Of a stretch of DNA of 32,102 nt, positions 10,293 through 17,445 are shown one piece after another (within the stretch, counting starts at the first letter, position 1; each line of letters starts with the position of its first letter). The notes below the pieces were generated by a model. It saw nothing but the letters and a program-made list of their open reading frames with translations. It had not been told where the DNA came from and did no database searches. The translations under genes and the position numbers were made by a program. Source of the DNA: an uncultured Chitinophagales bacterium (GTDB taxonomy: Bacteria; Bacteroidota; Bacteroidia; Chitinophagales; JAHDHT01); contig CALHDG010000040.1 of assembly GCA_938023075.1 (NCBI GenBank), positions 1 through 32,102 of the forward strand, read 5' to 3'.

Positions 10293-11758
10293 TAGCTTGC
10301 GAAGTTTTTAAAGGTTTCCAGCAAAATCTGCTTATCATCAAAAGGGTATTTTACATTTTTTATTTCTTGATATTTTTCATGTCCCTTACCAAAAACACCA
10401 ATGATATCTCCACTTTCGGCAAGGTAACGTGCCATTCTAATGGCTTCTTTTCTGTCGGTAATTCTTACTACTTTTTTGCGGTCTGTCGGTGAAAGTCCTT
10501 CCATCATATCATCAATAATAGCATCCATTTCTTCTGAGCGTGGATTATCTGAAGTGAGGATAACCTTATTACTTAAGGCACAAGCAATGGCAGCCATTTT
10601 AGGTCGCTTGGCTTTATCCCGGTCTCCTCCTGCCCCAACTACTGAAATCACCGTCTCATTACCGGTTCTAATTTTGTTAATCGTTTCTAACACATTTTTT
10701 AAAGCATCGGGTGTATGCGCATAATCGATAATACCAATAATTTGATGCGTTCGATCGTACACATGATCAAAGCGACCTTCGGCAGCTCGTAAGCGACTGA
10801 TCTCATTTAAAATTTCATCTCTGTTGGCTTCCAACAAAGTAGCGGTTGCGTAAACTGCCAATAAATTGTAGGCATTAAATTCACCTACCAACAAGGTGTT
10901 CACTTCGGTATCATCTAAGTTTAACAATAAACCGGTTAAAGAATTTTCAATGACTCTGCCTTTAAAATCTGCCAAACTTTTAATGCCGTAGGTATATTGT
11001 GTGGCAAGGGTATTTTGAAACATGATCTTGCCGCGTTTATCATCAATATTGCTTAAAGCAAAAGCCGTTTTCGGTAAGCCATCAAAAAACAATTTTTTGG
11101 CTGCCAGATATTCATCAAAGGTTTTATGATAATCTAAATGATCGTGCGATAGATTGGTAAATACACCGCCCTTAAAAGTAATGCCTTCTACCCGTTGTTG
11201 CACCATAGCATGCGAACTCACTTCCATAAAACAATAAGCACAACCGGCTTCATTCATTTGATGCAACAACTGATTCAATCGCAAGGTGTTAGGTGTGGTG
11301 TGGGTTGCATCGTAGGTGGTATTACCTACTTTATATTCAATGGTTGAAATTAAACCACAATGGTAACCTAAGTTGGAAAATAACTGATACAACAAAGTAC
11401 AGATCGATGATTTTCCATTGGTGCCGGTTACCCCAATTAAATTAATTTTAGCGGAGGGATTGTCATAAAAATTTTTAGCCAATACACTTAGAGCTGTTTG
11501 GCTGTTCTTCACTTTTAAATAGGCAACTTTAGGATTAATTTCATTCGGCAATTCTTCACAAACTACTACCACAGCCCCACTTAATATTGCTTTTTCTATA
11601 TATTGATGCCCATCTACAGCAATACCTTTTATAGCGACAAACAAATCGTGGTGCTTTACCGCTCTTGAATCAAAAGCGATATTGCTAATGTTAATGCTGT
11701 TGTCGCCCAACACTTCCAACAAAGCTACTCCATATAATATGTCTCTTAGTGCCTGCAT
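10292..11758 (-). CDS. murE: UDP-MurNAc-tripeptide ligase MurE (meso-diaminopimelate type)
   Basis: MurE adds the third stem residue to UDP-MurNAc-L-Ala-D-Glu. The P-loop [10 protein letters not shown] is at about 109-118, with TTPNTL and SSHAM nearby. The C-terminal domain carries DNPRSEE (D404 to R407). The DNPR motif is the established marker of enzymes selecting meso-diaminopimelate rather than lysine, so mDAP-type peptidoglycan is predicted. [11 protein letters not shown] near the end is also typical. The gene shares single-base TAATG overlaps with both ftsI and mraY. murF, which often follows murE in other phyla, is not here. Confidence 0.97.
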   Translation of the reverse strand: MQALRDILYGVALLEVLGDNSINISNIAFDSRAVKHHDLFVAIKGIAVDGHQYIEKAILSGAVVVVCEELPNEINPKVAYLKVKNSQTALSVLAKNFYDNPSAKINLIGVTGTNGKSSICTLLYQLFSNLGYHCGLISTIEYKVGNTTYDATHTTPNTLRLNQLLHQMNEAGCAYCFMEVSSHAMVQQRVEGITFKGGVFTNLSHDHLDYHKTFDEYLAAKKLFFDGLPKTAFALSNIDDKRGKIMFQNTLATQYTYGIKSLADFKGRVIENSLTGLLLNLDDTEVNTLLVGEFNAYNLLAVYATATLLEANRDEILNEISRLRAAEGRFDHVYDRTHQIIGIIDYAHTPDALKNVLETINKIRTGNETVISVVGAGGDRDKAKRPKMAAIACALSNKVILTSDNPRSEEMDAIIDDMMEGLSPTDRKKVVRITDRKEAIRMARYLAESGDIIGVFGKGHEKYQEIKNVKYPFDDKQILLETFKNFAS

Positions 11759-13872
11759 TAACTTAACTCAATTCTAATAATTGCTCCATTTTTAAATTGC
11801 ATACCCGGTTTTATAGATTGCTTTTGTACTTTTCCTCTTCCGGTAAAAATCACTTTCAAGCCATGATTTTCTAACAGATAAATCGCATCTTTCAAACCCA
11901 TCCCTTTTACATCGGGTGTCATCTTTTCTTTTAACTCATAAGTGTTTAACAACAATTTGTCGGTCGTGGTTTTTGGCTGCGTCCATTCATTTTTAGAATG
12001 ATCAGCAACCGGATTTTCAAAATATGCTGACAACATCAAATAATCTTCTACTGCTCCTTTTTTAGTTTGGGCATCTACCAAAATCATATTTGAATTTTCT
12101 TTTAATATAGGATGTAGTGGTTGATCAATCGCATGAATTTGCTCGGCAATTCTTTTAAAAACCGGAGCGGCTACGGCATTCCCATAATATTCTTCTCCTT
12201 GTGGTTTAGTGATTACCACTGCGCAACTATATTTTGGATTTTCTTTGGGAAAGAAGCCAATAAAAGATGCCTGATATTCATTTTCATAGCCTTGCCTTCC
12301 TTTCGATATTTTTGAGGTGCCTGTTTTTCCACCATAATTTAAAAAGTCGGATTGTATATTTTTTGCCGTTCCTTTTTCAACAACCTTTACCATTAAATTT
12401 TGTAATTGTTTAGCTGTTTGCTCACTGCAAATTCTTTGGGTACTATTGTTTGAATATGATTTGATAGTTTCGCCAACTTTTATTACCCGTTCTACTAAAT
12501 AAGGTTTTACATGTTTTCCATCATTCGCAATTGCATTATAAAATGTAAGCCTTTGCAAAGGAGTTAAACTAAGGGAATAGCCAACCGATAGCCAAGGTAA
12601 AGTTACGCAGTCGTTCCACGCTTTATCTTCAGTGTTCATAATTACCGGTTGAGGTTCGCCTACAATGCTGATACCGGTTTTTTCATCCAACAAAAAATCG
12701 TGTAAGTAGTTGATAAAATTAGCCGGCTTATTACCAAAATGTTTGACCACCGTTTTGGCAAAACCTACATTAGATGAAACCGAAAACACTTCTTCCAAAG
12801 TAATAGTACCTCTAAACTTAGTAGAGGCATCTTTCATTTTTTCTCTGCAAAACTGATGCGCTCCATGATCTACTACAACTTTATCGTTAATATCAACTTT
12901 ATGGCTTTCTAACAAAGCCGCCATAGTAGCTACCTTAAAGGTTGAACCCGGTTCCGCATTTTCGCCCACTGCATAATTATAGGCTTCTATGTATTTTTGT
13001 TTTTTGTTCAAACCCAAATTGGCAATCGCCTTTATTTTTCCAGAAGCTACTTCCATTACAACAGCACATCCATGGTCAGCCTTATGATTGATTAATCCTT
13101 CTAATAAAGCCTGCTGTGTAATTTGCTGAAAATCAACATCAATAGTAGTGCTTATGTCTGCTCCATTAACCGGTTCAATATTATCTTTTTTATCAAGCGG
13201 CAGCCAACTCTCTCCTACCCTGCGCTCAATACACAAGCCTTTTAAACCCGCCAACTCTTTATTAAAACTCGCTTCTAAACCAACGGCTTGAATGCCGTTA
13301 CCTCTATCTGAACCTAAGGTACGTCTTGCCAATTCGCCCCAGGGCCAGGTGCGTTTATGTTCTTTGGTAATAATTAAACCACCCTTGTTTTGTCCCCGTT
13401 TAAACAGAGGCCATTGCTTAATTTCTTTAACCTCCTGAAAATCCATATTCTTAAATATAGATATATAGCGTTTATAATTTTTACGGGCATTTTGCAGTTT
13501 TCTTTTCATACCAGCTTTAGAATAATGTAAAGTAGGATCTGCGAACCGCGTTTTAGTGAAGGTGCTGATCTTTTCGGATAGTGCATCAATATGTTCATTA
13601 AAATCTTCCGTACTAATACCTTGCGCATTCGGATCAAAATAAACATCAAACTTGGGAATTGAAGTTGCCAATAAGCGACCGTCGCTACTATAAATATTAC
13701 CTCGTTCTGCATCAAAAACTTTTGGACGACTGTTTCGGGCAGCCTGTTCCAATAAGTCATCTCCTTTTGCAGTTTGGATGTAGAATGCCTTACCCAAAAT
13801 GATAATTGCTAATAGCAACATGCAGCTAAAGGCAACATACAATCGAATTAATATTTCTTGTTTGATGGTCAT
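11758..13872 (-). CDS. ftsI: Septal transpeptidase FtsI (class B penicillin-binding protein with PASTA domain)
   Basis: This class B PBP crosslinks septal peptidoglycan with FtsW. The 704-residue protein has one N-terminal membrane anchor (about 9-31), a dimerisation/pedestal region, and a transpeptidase domain. The three active-site motifs are S310-TF-K313 (in AEPGSTFKVAT), S366-S-N368 and K516-T-G518. The last ~55 residues form one PASTA domain (TPDVKGMGLKDAIYLLENHG, then the GRGKVQKQSIKPG turn). A C-terminal PASTA is common in Bacteroidota FtsI but absent from the E. coli enzyme. It starts 7 nt after the ftsL-like gene and overlaps murE by 1 nt. Confidence 0.96.
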   Translation of the reverse strand: MTIKQEILIRLYVAFSCMLLLAIIILGKAFYIQTAKGDDLLEQAARNSRPKVFDAERGNIYSSDGRLLATSIPKFDVYFDPNAQGISTEDFNEHIDALSEKISTFTKTRFADPTLHYSKAGMKRKLQNARKNYKRYISIFKNMDFQEVKEIKQWPLFKRGQNKGGLIITKEHKRTWPWGELARRTLGSDRGNGIQAVGLEASFNKELAGLKGLCIERRVGESWLPLDKKDNIEPVNGADISTTIDVDFQQITQQALLEGLINHKADHGCAVVMEVASGKIKAIANLGLNKKQKYIEAYNYAVGENAEPGSTFKVATMAALLESHKVDINDKVVVDHGAHQFCREKMKDASTKFRGTITLEEVFSVSSNVGFAKTVVKHFGNKPANFINYLHDFLLDEKTGISIVGEPQPVIMNTEDKAWNDCVTLPWLSVGYSLSLTPLQRLTFYNAIANDGKHVKPYLVERVIKVGETIKSYSNNSTQRICSEQTAKQLQNLMVKVVEKGTAKNIQSDFLNYGGKTGTSKISKGRQGYENEYQASFIGFFPKENPKYSCAVVITKPQGEEYYGNAVAAPVFKRIAEQIHAIDQPLHPILKENSNMILVDAQTKKGAVEDYLMLSAYFENPVADHSKNEWTQPKTTTDKLLLNTYELKEKMTPDVKGMGLKDAIYLLENHGLKVIFTGRGKVQKQSIKPGMQFKNGAIIRIELS

Positions 13873-13879
13873 GGTTTAG

Positions 13880-14251
13880 CTAATCCTGTGGCATTTTTTG
13901 TGGTGGTTCGGTAAACGTTTTTAAGCCTATATTGTGCTTATTGATTAAGTTGGTGATGTTGTTTTTACTCATCAATTTTTCTGCTTTTGCTTTTTTGGTA
14001 AGATATTCCCAACGCAATTCTTCTACTTCTTTATTTAAGTGAGATACATCAGAAAAAACTTTTTCTGCACTTCGGGTATTTAAAATATAGAGTAAGCCTA
14101 ATAGGGTTACAAAAATCAAATAGGGTATGTTATCTAACATCCAATTCCAGCTTATGCCATCGCCAACATCCACCATTTTTTTGCGTGGTTTGTCTAAGTG
14201 TTGTTCAACTTTAGGCTCCGGTTTTAATCTTGGTTTATTTACTGCTGTCAT
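13880..14251 (-). CDS. ftsL: FtsL-like bitopic division protein
   Basis: This small protein (123 aa) has the FtsL layout: a basic, proline-rich cytoplasmic N-terminus (1-40), one membrane helix at about 42-58 (IPYLIFVTLLGLLYIL), and a periplasmic heptad-like stretch (about 61-95, LNKEVEELRWEYLTKKAKAE) expected to form a coiled coil with FtsB/DivIC. FtsL proteins share little sequence, so the call rests on size, topology and position between rsmH and ftsI. In Bacteroidota it often carries a generic 'FtsL-like' name. It starts 3 nt after the rsmH stop, in a translationally coupled run. Confidence 0.8.
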   Translation of the reverse strand: MTAVNKPRLKPEPKVEQHLDKPRKKMVDVGDGISWNWMLDNIPYLIFVTLLGLLYILNTRSAEKVFSDVSHLNKEVEELRWEYLTKKAKAEKLMSKNNITNLINKHNIGLKTFTEPPQKMPQD

Positions 14252-14254
14252 GGC

Positions 14255-15160
14255 TTATAATTTTTCGGCTATTCTTAATTTGGCACTTCTTGCTCTGGGG
14301 TTTTCTGTAATTTCCACCTCAGATGGTAAGATGATTTTTCTATTGATTGCTTTTAAAGGTTTGGTAATTTTTCCATAAAAATCTTTTTGAATTACTCCCT
14401 CAGTATTACCCGAGCGAATGAAATTTTTCACAATTCTATCTTCGAGAGAATGATAGGACATCACGACCAACCGTCCACCAGTCACCAATAGTTCTAAACT
14501 TTGTTTGAGCATTTCTTTTAATGCAGTTAACTCTCCATTCACTTCAATACGAATAGCCTGAAACAATTGCGCCAGGTAACGGTTTCGTTTCCCTTTTATC
14601 CAAGGTTCGATGGTTGCAATTAGTTCTTGTGTTGTGTTTATGGTTTGTGCTTTTCGTTTTTCGCACAATACACTTGCCAGCTTTCGGGCATTGTTTAACT
14701 CTCCGTAGTAGTAAAAAATATCAGCCAATTGTTTTTGATCGTACTCATTAACTACTTGTTGTGCTGTTAAGTTTTGTTCTTGGCTCATCCGCATATCCAA
14801 ATCTGCATTAAATCGGGTAGCAAAACCACGCTCTTCATTATTTAACTGATAAGAAGAAATGCCTAAATCTGCTAACACTCCATGAACTTGTGTAGTCTGA
14901 TGTAATCGCAAAAACTTTTGAAGATGTTTAAAATTATGAGCAACGAAATGAAAGCGCGGATCGGTTATTAAATTTTGTTGAGCAGCTTCGTCTTGATCAA
15001 AAGCAAACAATTTTCCATTGTCATTCAGTTGATTTAAAATAGCTTTACTATGTCCGCCACCACCAAAAGTTACATCAACATAAGTACCGTTTGGTTTTAT
15101 ATTTAAACCAGCCATACACTGCTGTAGCATTACGGGTATGTGATATATATCTGCCACCAT
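14255..15160 (-). CDS. rsmH: 16S rRNA (cytosine(1402)-N(4))-methyltransferase RsmH (MraW)
   Basis: RsmH methylates N4 of C1402 in 16S rRNA, tuning the ribosomal P site, and uses S-adenosylmethionine. The SAM-binding motif DVTFGGGGHS is at about 29-38. GVLADLGISSYQL, FATRFNADLDMRM and the late VVMSYHSLEDRIVKNF motif are all characteristic. The length (301 aa) is normal. It is the second gene of the dcw cluster; its start overlaps the mraZ stop by one base (TAATG). Confidence 0.97.
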   Translation of the reverse strand: MVADIYHIPVMLQQCMAGLNIKPNGTYVDVTFGGGGHSKAILNQLNDNGKLFAFDQDEAAQQNLITDPRFHFVAHNFKHLQKFLRLHQTTQVHGVLADLGISSYQLNNEERGFATRFNADLDMRMSQEQNLTAQQVVNEYDQKQLADIFYYYGELNNARKLASVLCEKRKAQTINTTQELIATIEPWIKGKRNRYLAQLFQAIRIEVNGELTALKEMLKQSLELLVTGGRLVVMSYHSLEDRIVKNFIRSGNTEGVIQKDFYGKITKPLKAINRKIILPSEVEITENPRARSAKLRIAEKL

Positions 15161-15648
15161 TAAGCATCTTCATTTATTTTGTTTACTGGCTCCTCAATAA
15201 AGCCATTGGCAAATAGAGCTTTTGCAGCTTCTTCAAAGCTTTTTTCGGTATTCTGTATATACTTATCAAACTCCGGCTTCGCCCAAAGCACCAAGCTTTC
15301 TCCTACTCCTTGTACAATAAGCTCGCCTCCTTTCTCTGCTTTCAATAATTCTAATATTCTTGCAGAAAGTACCACTCTATCATTATCATCAATTTTTAAA
15401 TCGACTGCATTATTGAAGAAGTGAGTTGCAAAAACACTGTAATTCGAATCAAATGGATTTTTTTTACTTTCAATGAACTTGACCATCTTTTCCCACTTGG
15501 GTTTGGTGTCAAGATAAAACACGCCATCCAAGCCTTTATAGAAATAGAGTTTTCTATAATCGGCAATCAACTCTTTGAACCGGGTTGGAATTTTGAGCCG
15601 GTTTTTGGAGTCCATTTTGGTTTCTATGGTTCCGAAAGCGGTAAACAT
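15160..15648 (-). CDS. mraZ: Transcriptional regulator MraZ
   Basis: MraZ is a DNA-binding protein of the AbrB/SpoVT fold that represses its own dcw operon in the bacteria where it has been studied. Two copies of the swapped-hairpin motif are visible: DSKNRLKIPTRF near the N-terminus and DDNDRVVLSARILE in the middle. The C-terminus is somewhat long (162 aa against about 145-150), ending in an acidic tail. It is the promoter-proximal gene of the cluster. Three GTGG boxes with exact 10-bp spacing lie 22-46 nt upstream of the start, matching the known kind of MraZ operator and indicating autoregulation. Confidence 0.95.
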   Translation of the reverse strand: MFTAFGTIETKMDSKNRLKIPTRFKELIADYRKLYFYKGLDGVFYLDTKPKWEKMVKFIESKKNPFDSNYSVFATHFFNNAVDLKIDDNDRVVLSARILELLKAEKGGELIVQGVGESLVLWAKPEFDKYIQNTEKSFEEAAKALFANGFIEEPVNKINEDA

Positions 15649-15669
15649 TTATTTACAGAAAGTAAAATT

Positions 15670-15694
15670 ACCACTTTATCCCACTTTTTACCAC
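15670..15694 (-). promoter_or_regulatory. MraZ operator: three GTGG direct repeats at 10-bp period
   Basis: Read on the - strand the boxes are GTGGT (15694-15690), GTGGG (15684-15680) and GTGGT (15674-15670), separated by A-rich 5-mers so that box starts are exactly 10 bp apart. MraZ is known to bind tandem TGGG/GTGGG-type repeats with this helical spacing upstream of mraZ. The boxes end 22 nt before the mraZ start codon. Confidence 0.85.
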
Positions 15695-15707
15695 ATTAAT
15701 TCCTTAT

Positions 15708-15716
15708 TGTGGATAA
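15708..15716 (-). promoter_or_regulatory. Consensus DnaA box TTATCCACA
   Basis: The - strand reads TTATCCACA, a perfect match to the strong DnaA box. It lies 14 bp beyond the outermost GTGG box, within the likely promoter region of the dcw operon. It is a single site with no visible cluster and no dnaA gene nearby, so it is not an origin. It could be a DnaA-responsive control site or chance. Confidence 0.4.
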
Positions 15717-16031
15717 GTTTTGCAATTTTTATGAGTATTTTGGTGTAAACATGTGCTAAACAGCCTATTTTAGATGTGAATAAGCGTTAATTGTTCTATA
15801 TTAAATTGAACAAATATTTTCAAGATAGTGGACTAATTTCCCCAAATAACTGAAATAGTGGTGTCGTTCCAAAATTTGAAACTTTATAATCAGACTTGTT
15901 TTCGCTTTACTGAAACTTTGTTCTAAATCTTAAAATAATTTCATCATACTGCAAATTGTTTATATTCTTATGTTATTAACCTGTTGGCTATACATTTGGA
16001 ATGTATTTAAAAAGTGATGAAGTTGGAAGTT

Positions 16032-16147
16032 TAGCCCCGATAACAGTGGTTATGCTGCTTGAAGCGTTTGCCCTTGTGCGGTGGCGCAGCATTTGAACGG
16101 ATAGCGGGTAGCCCGTTTCTAAATGGTTTCCACTGTTTCGCTTCTAA
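16032..16147 (+). repeat. Dispersed structured element, copy A
   Basis: This ~116-bp stretch recurs at 27303-27417 with the same order of conserved blocks: TAGCCCCGAT, CAGTGGTTATGCTGC, GCAGCATTTGAACGG, AGCGGG, and TGTTTCGCTTCTAA at the end. ATGCTGC (16052-16058) pairs perfectly with GCAGCAT (16086-16092), enclosing a loop that differs between copies. CCCG (16036-16039) can pair with CGGG (16105-16108). Conserved stem and flanks with a variable loop suggest a structured RNA or DNA element. From memory, elements with AGCCC..GAT...GCGG...CGGAAAGCGGG cores are frequent in Bacteroidota intergenic DNA and may match the Rfam Flavo-1 motif; I could not verify that. Confidence 0.7.
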
Positions 16148-16201
16148 AAAATATAGTTGTTTATATTCAAGATTAATATATATTTATCATAGTGATTTCA
16201 T

Positions 16202-16987
16202 TTACTCTTTATTGTACCAATACACCGAAGTTTGAAAGTCTGCTTCCCGAAAACCGAAGCTTTTATAAATATCCAAAGCATGATAAGAGGGTTCAGCAGC
16301 AATAACCAATTGTTGTAATTGCTGAAATGCAATATGGCAGATATAATTAATTAAAGTTTTACAAATACCTTGTCGGCGATAAGCGGCTTTGGTTAGTACA
16401 CTTTGAAACCGACCGATACCTTGTTGATGAAACAAGCCGGCAGCGGCTACTAATTCGTTATCAAGGTAAGCTCCATAAAAATTACCGTTTTTCTGCTGGT
16501 TTAATTGTTGATATAACTTTGCCCTTCCTTGCATAAATTGCCGGTATGAGGTAGCTTCAAAGCCGTTAGGTTTTTCTTCGCATTCTAAATCAATCCATTG
16601 TTGCCAATCTGCTTTGGTACTAAATGAACGAATGTTTAGGTCTTCATTTTTTTGCTTTAAACGAATGAAATTGGTTGGGCTAGCAGCCAAAACTGAAATC
16701 AATTGCAAGGTATAGCCTGTTTGAAGAAATGATGAAAGATGCTCTTTTACTTTACCCGACCAGCAAAAGGTAAAATGCCTGATGCGTTCATCAGAAAAAT
16801 GGCTTTTAAATTGTTTTTCTAATTTGGCTTTTTTAAAATTTTCAGGCATTTGTTTAAGTAACAAGAAATTACCATAATAAAAATAAGGTTCATTAGGGCT
16901 TTTTACCACTATGTAATTAGGATAAGTTGTTATTTCTTTATCGGTTTCAAGAAAAAATAGATCGGTTAAATATCCTAGGTTAGTCAT
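16202..16987 (-). CDS. GNAT family N-acetyltransferase
   Basis: The 261-residue protein has a GNAT fold in its C-terminal half. A beta strand with QSVLTKAAYRRQGICKTL carries the acetyl-CoA pyrophosphate-binding R/Q-x-x-G-x-x motif (R204-R-Q-G-I-C209). It is followed by LVIAAEPSYHALDIYKSFGFRE, the usual motif-B ending. The N-terminal ~115 residues resemble no specific domain I recognise and may be a degenerate second GNAT lobe. The substrate is unknown; GNATs acetylate amines on small molecules or proteins. It stands alone between the dcw promoter region and a repeat-rich spacer. The start at 16987 is the only ATG giving the full N-terminus. Confidence 0.88.
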   Translation of the reverse strand: MTNLGYLTDLFFLETDKEITTYPNYIVVKSPNEPYFYYGNFLLLKQMPENFKKAKLEKQFKSHFSDERIRHFTFCWSGKVKEHLSSFLQTGYTLQLISVLAASPTNFIRLKQKNEDLNIRSFSTKADWQQWIDLECEEKPNGFEATSYRQFMQGRAKLYQQLNQQKNGNFYGAYLDNELVAAAGLFHQQGIGRFQSVLTKAAYRRQGICKTLINYICHIAFQQLQQLVIAAEPSYHALDIYKSFGFREADFQTSVYWYNKE

Positions 16988-17024
16988 GCTAACTTTTTTG
17001 CAAATTCAATTTCTGAATGGAAAA

Positions 17025-17063
17025 ATTCGAAATTCGAAATTCAGCGTTCGATATTCGATATTT
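17025..17063. repeat. Short tandem tract of ATTCGAA / ATATTCG units
   Basis: ATTCGAA occurs twice in tandem (17025-17038) and is followed by ATTCAGC and then GTTCGATATTCGATATTT (17046-17063). The last 18 bases recur with one mismatch at 23249-23266. Tracts of this kind are common between Bacteroidota genes; no function is implied. Confidence 0.6.
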
Positions 17064-17168
17064 TTTGATTGGTCATTTATTGAATAATGAATGTTGATTG
17101 ATTATTAATGTAGGTTCTACTACGATTTTTATTAGAAACCTTATTAAAAGTTTTTAAACTACCCCGAC

Positions 17169-17229
17169 CTTTTTCTTTAGAAAAAGCCCATCTACCGATG
17201 TGTCGGTACAGGCTCTTCAAAATTTGAAG
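17169..17229. repeat. Three consecutive palindromes
   Basis: The first is C-TTTTTC / GAAAAA-G (17169-17175 with 17180-17186, 4-nt loop). The second is TACCGA / TCGGTA (17193-17198 with 17203-17208, loop TGTG). The third is CTTCAAA / TTTGAAG around a central A (17215-17229). Three hairpins within 61 bp are unlikely by chance and may be the end of a lost mobile element or a small structured RNA. Confidence 0.5.
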
Positions 17230-17313
17230 GGGAACTAGTCCGGCTTTCCATACATAATAACATAAAACTGCATTCACTAAAATGATAGTATACCTTAATG
17301 TACAAGTAAATTA

Positions 17314-17331
17314 CATTCAATATATTGAATG
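17314..17331. repeat. 18-bp perfect palindrome
   Basis: CATTCAATA is followed immediately by its reverse complement TATTGAATG. It lies 15 bp beyond an unannotated stretch and 22 bp before the decayed element copy. It could be a dimeric regulator site or part of a repeat. Confidence 0.4.
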
Positions 17332-17353
17332 ACATTTAGATAGAATTGCAAAG

Positions 17354-17395
17354 GCATCCCGTTTACGAAAAGACGGCATTGAGCGGAAAGCAGGA
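17354..17395 (+). repeat. Decayed partial copy (C) of the dispersed element
   Basis: The block GCATT-GAGCGGAAAGCAGGA (17376-17395) matches the 3' half of copies A and B (GCATTTGAACGGAAAGCGGG). It is preceded by a short stem CCGT/ACGG (17359-17362 with 17373-17376) in place of the longer hairpin. The 5' AGCCCCGAT half is not recognisable, so this is read as a truncated relative. Confidence 0.45.
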
Positions 17396-17445
17396 CCACA
17401 CTTTATGCAAGCCCTCACTTTACGTTTCAACATTATTTTTATTCG

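Larger units (their letters stand above)
15649..16201. other. 553-bp intergenic region upstream of mraZ
   Basis: No credible gene is present. From left to right it holds the MraZ operator (15670-15694), a consensus DnaA box (15708-15716), about 300 bp of AT-rich DNA that must contain the dcw promoter, and copy A of the dispersed element (16032-16147). I found no perfect TAnnTTTG box on the - strand here; the nearest match is around 15811-15818 with one mismatch. Confidence 0.6.
16988..17445. other. 458-bp repeat- and palindrome-rich intergenic region
   Basis: I see no credible gene. A 66-codon reading frame on the - strand (17077-17277) has no recognisable domain and runs through several palindromes. 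The region contains a 7-bp tandem tract (17025-17063), three adjacent palindromes (17169-17229), an 18-bp palindrome (17314-17331) and a decayed third copy of the dispersed element (17354-17395). It looks like an accumulation site for small mobile or repeated sequences. Confidence 0.6.

Noticed and set aside
15649-16201. Possible replication origin next to mraZ
   Set aside because: There is only one DnaA box, no cluster of boxes and no dnaA, dnaN or parAB nearby.
17077-17277. 66-codon reading frame on the - strand
   Set aside because: It runs through three palindromes, has no recognisable domain and lies in a repeat-rich spacer.
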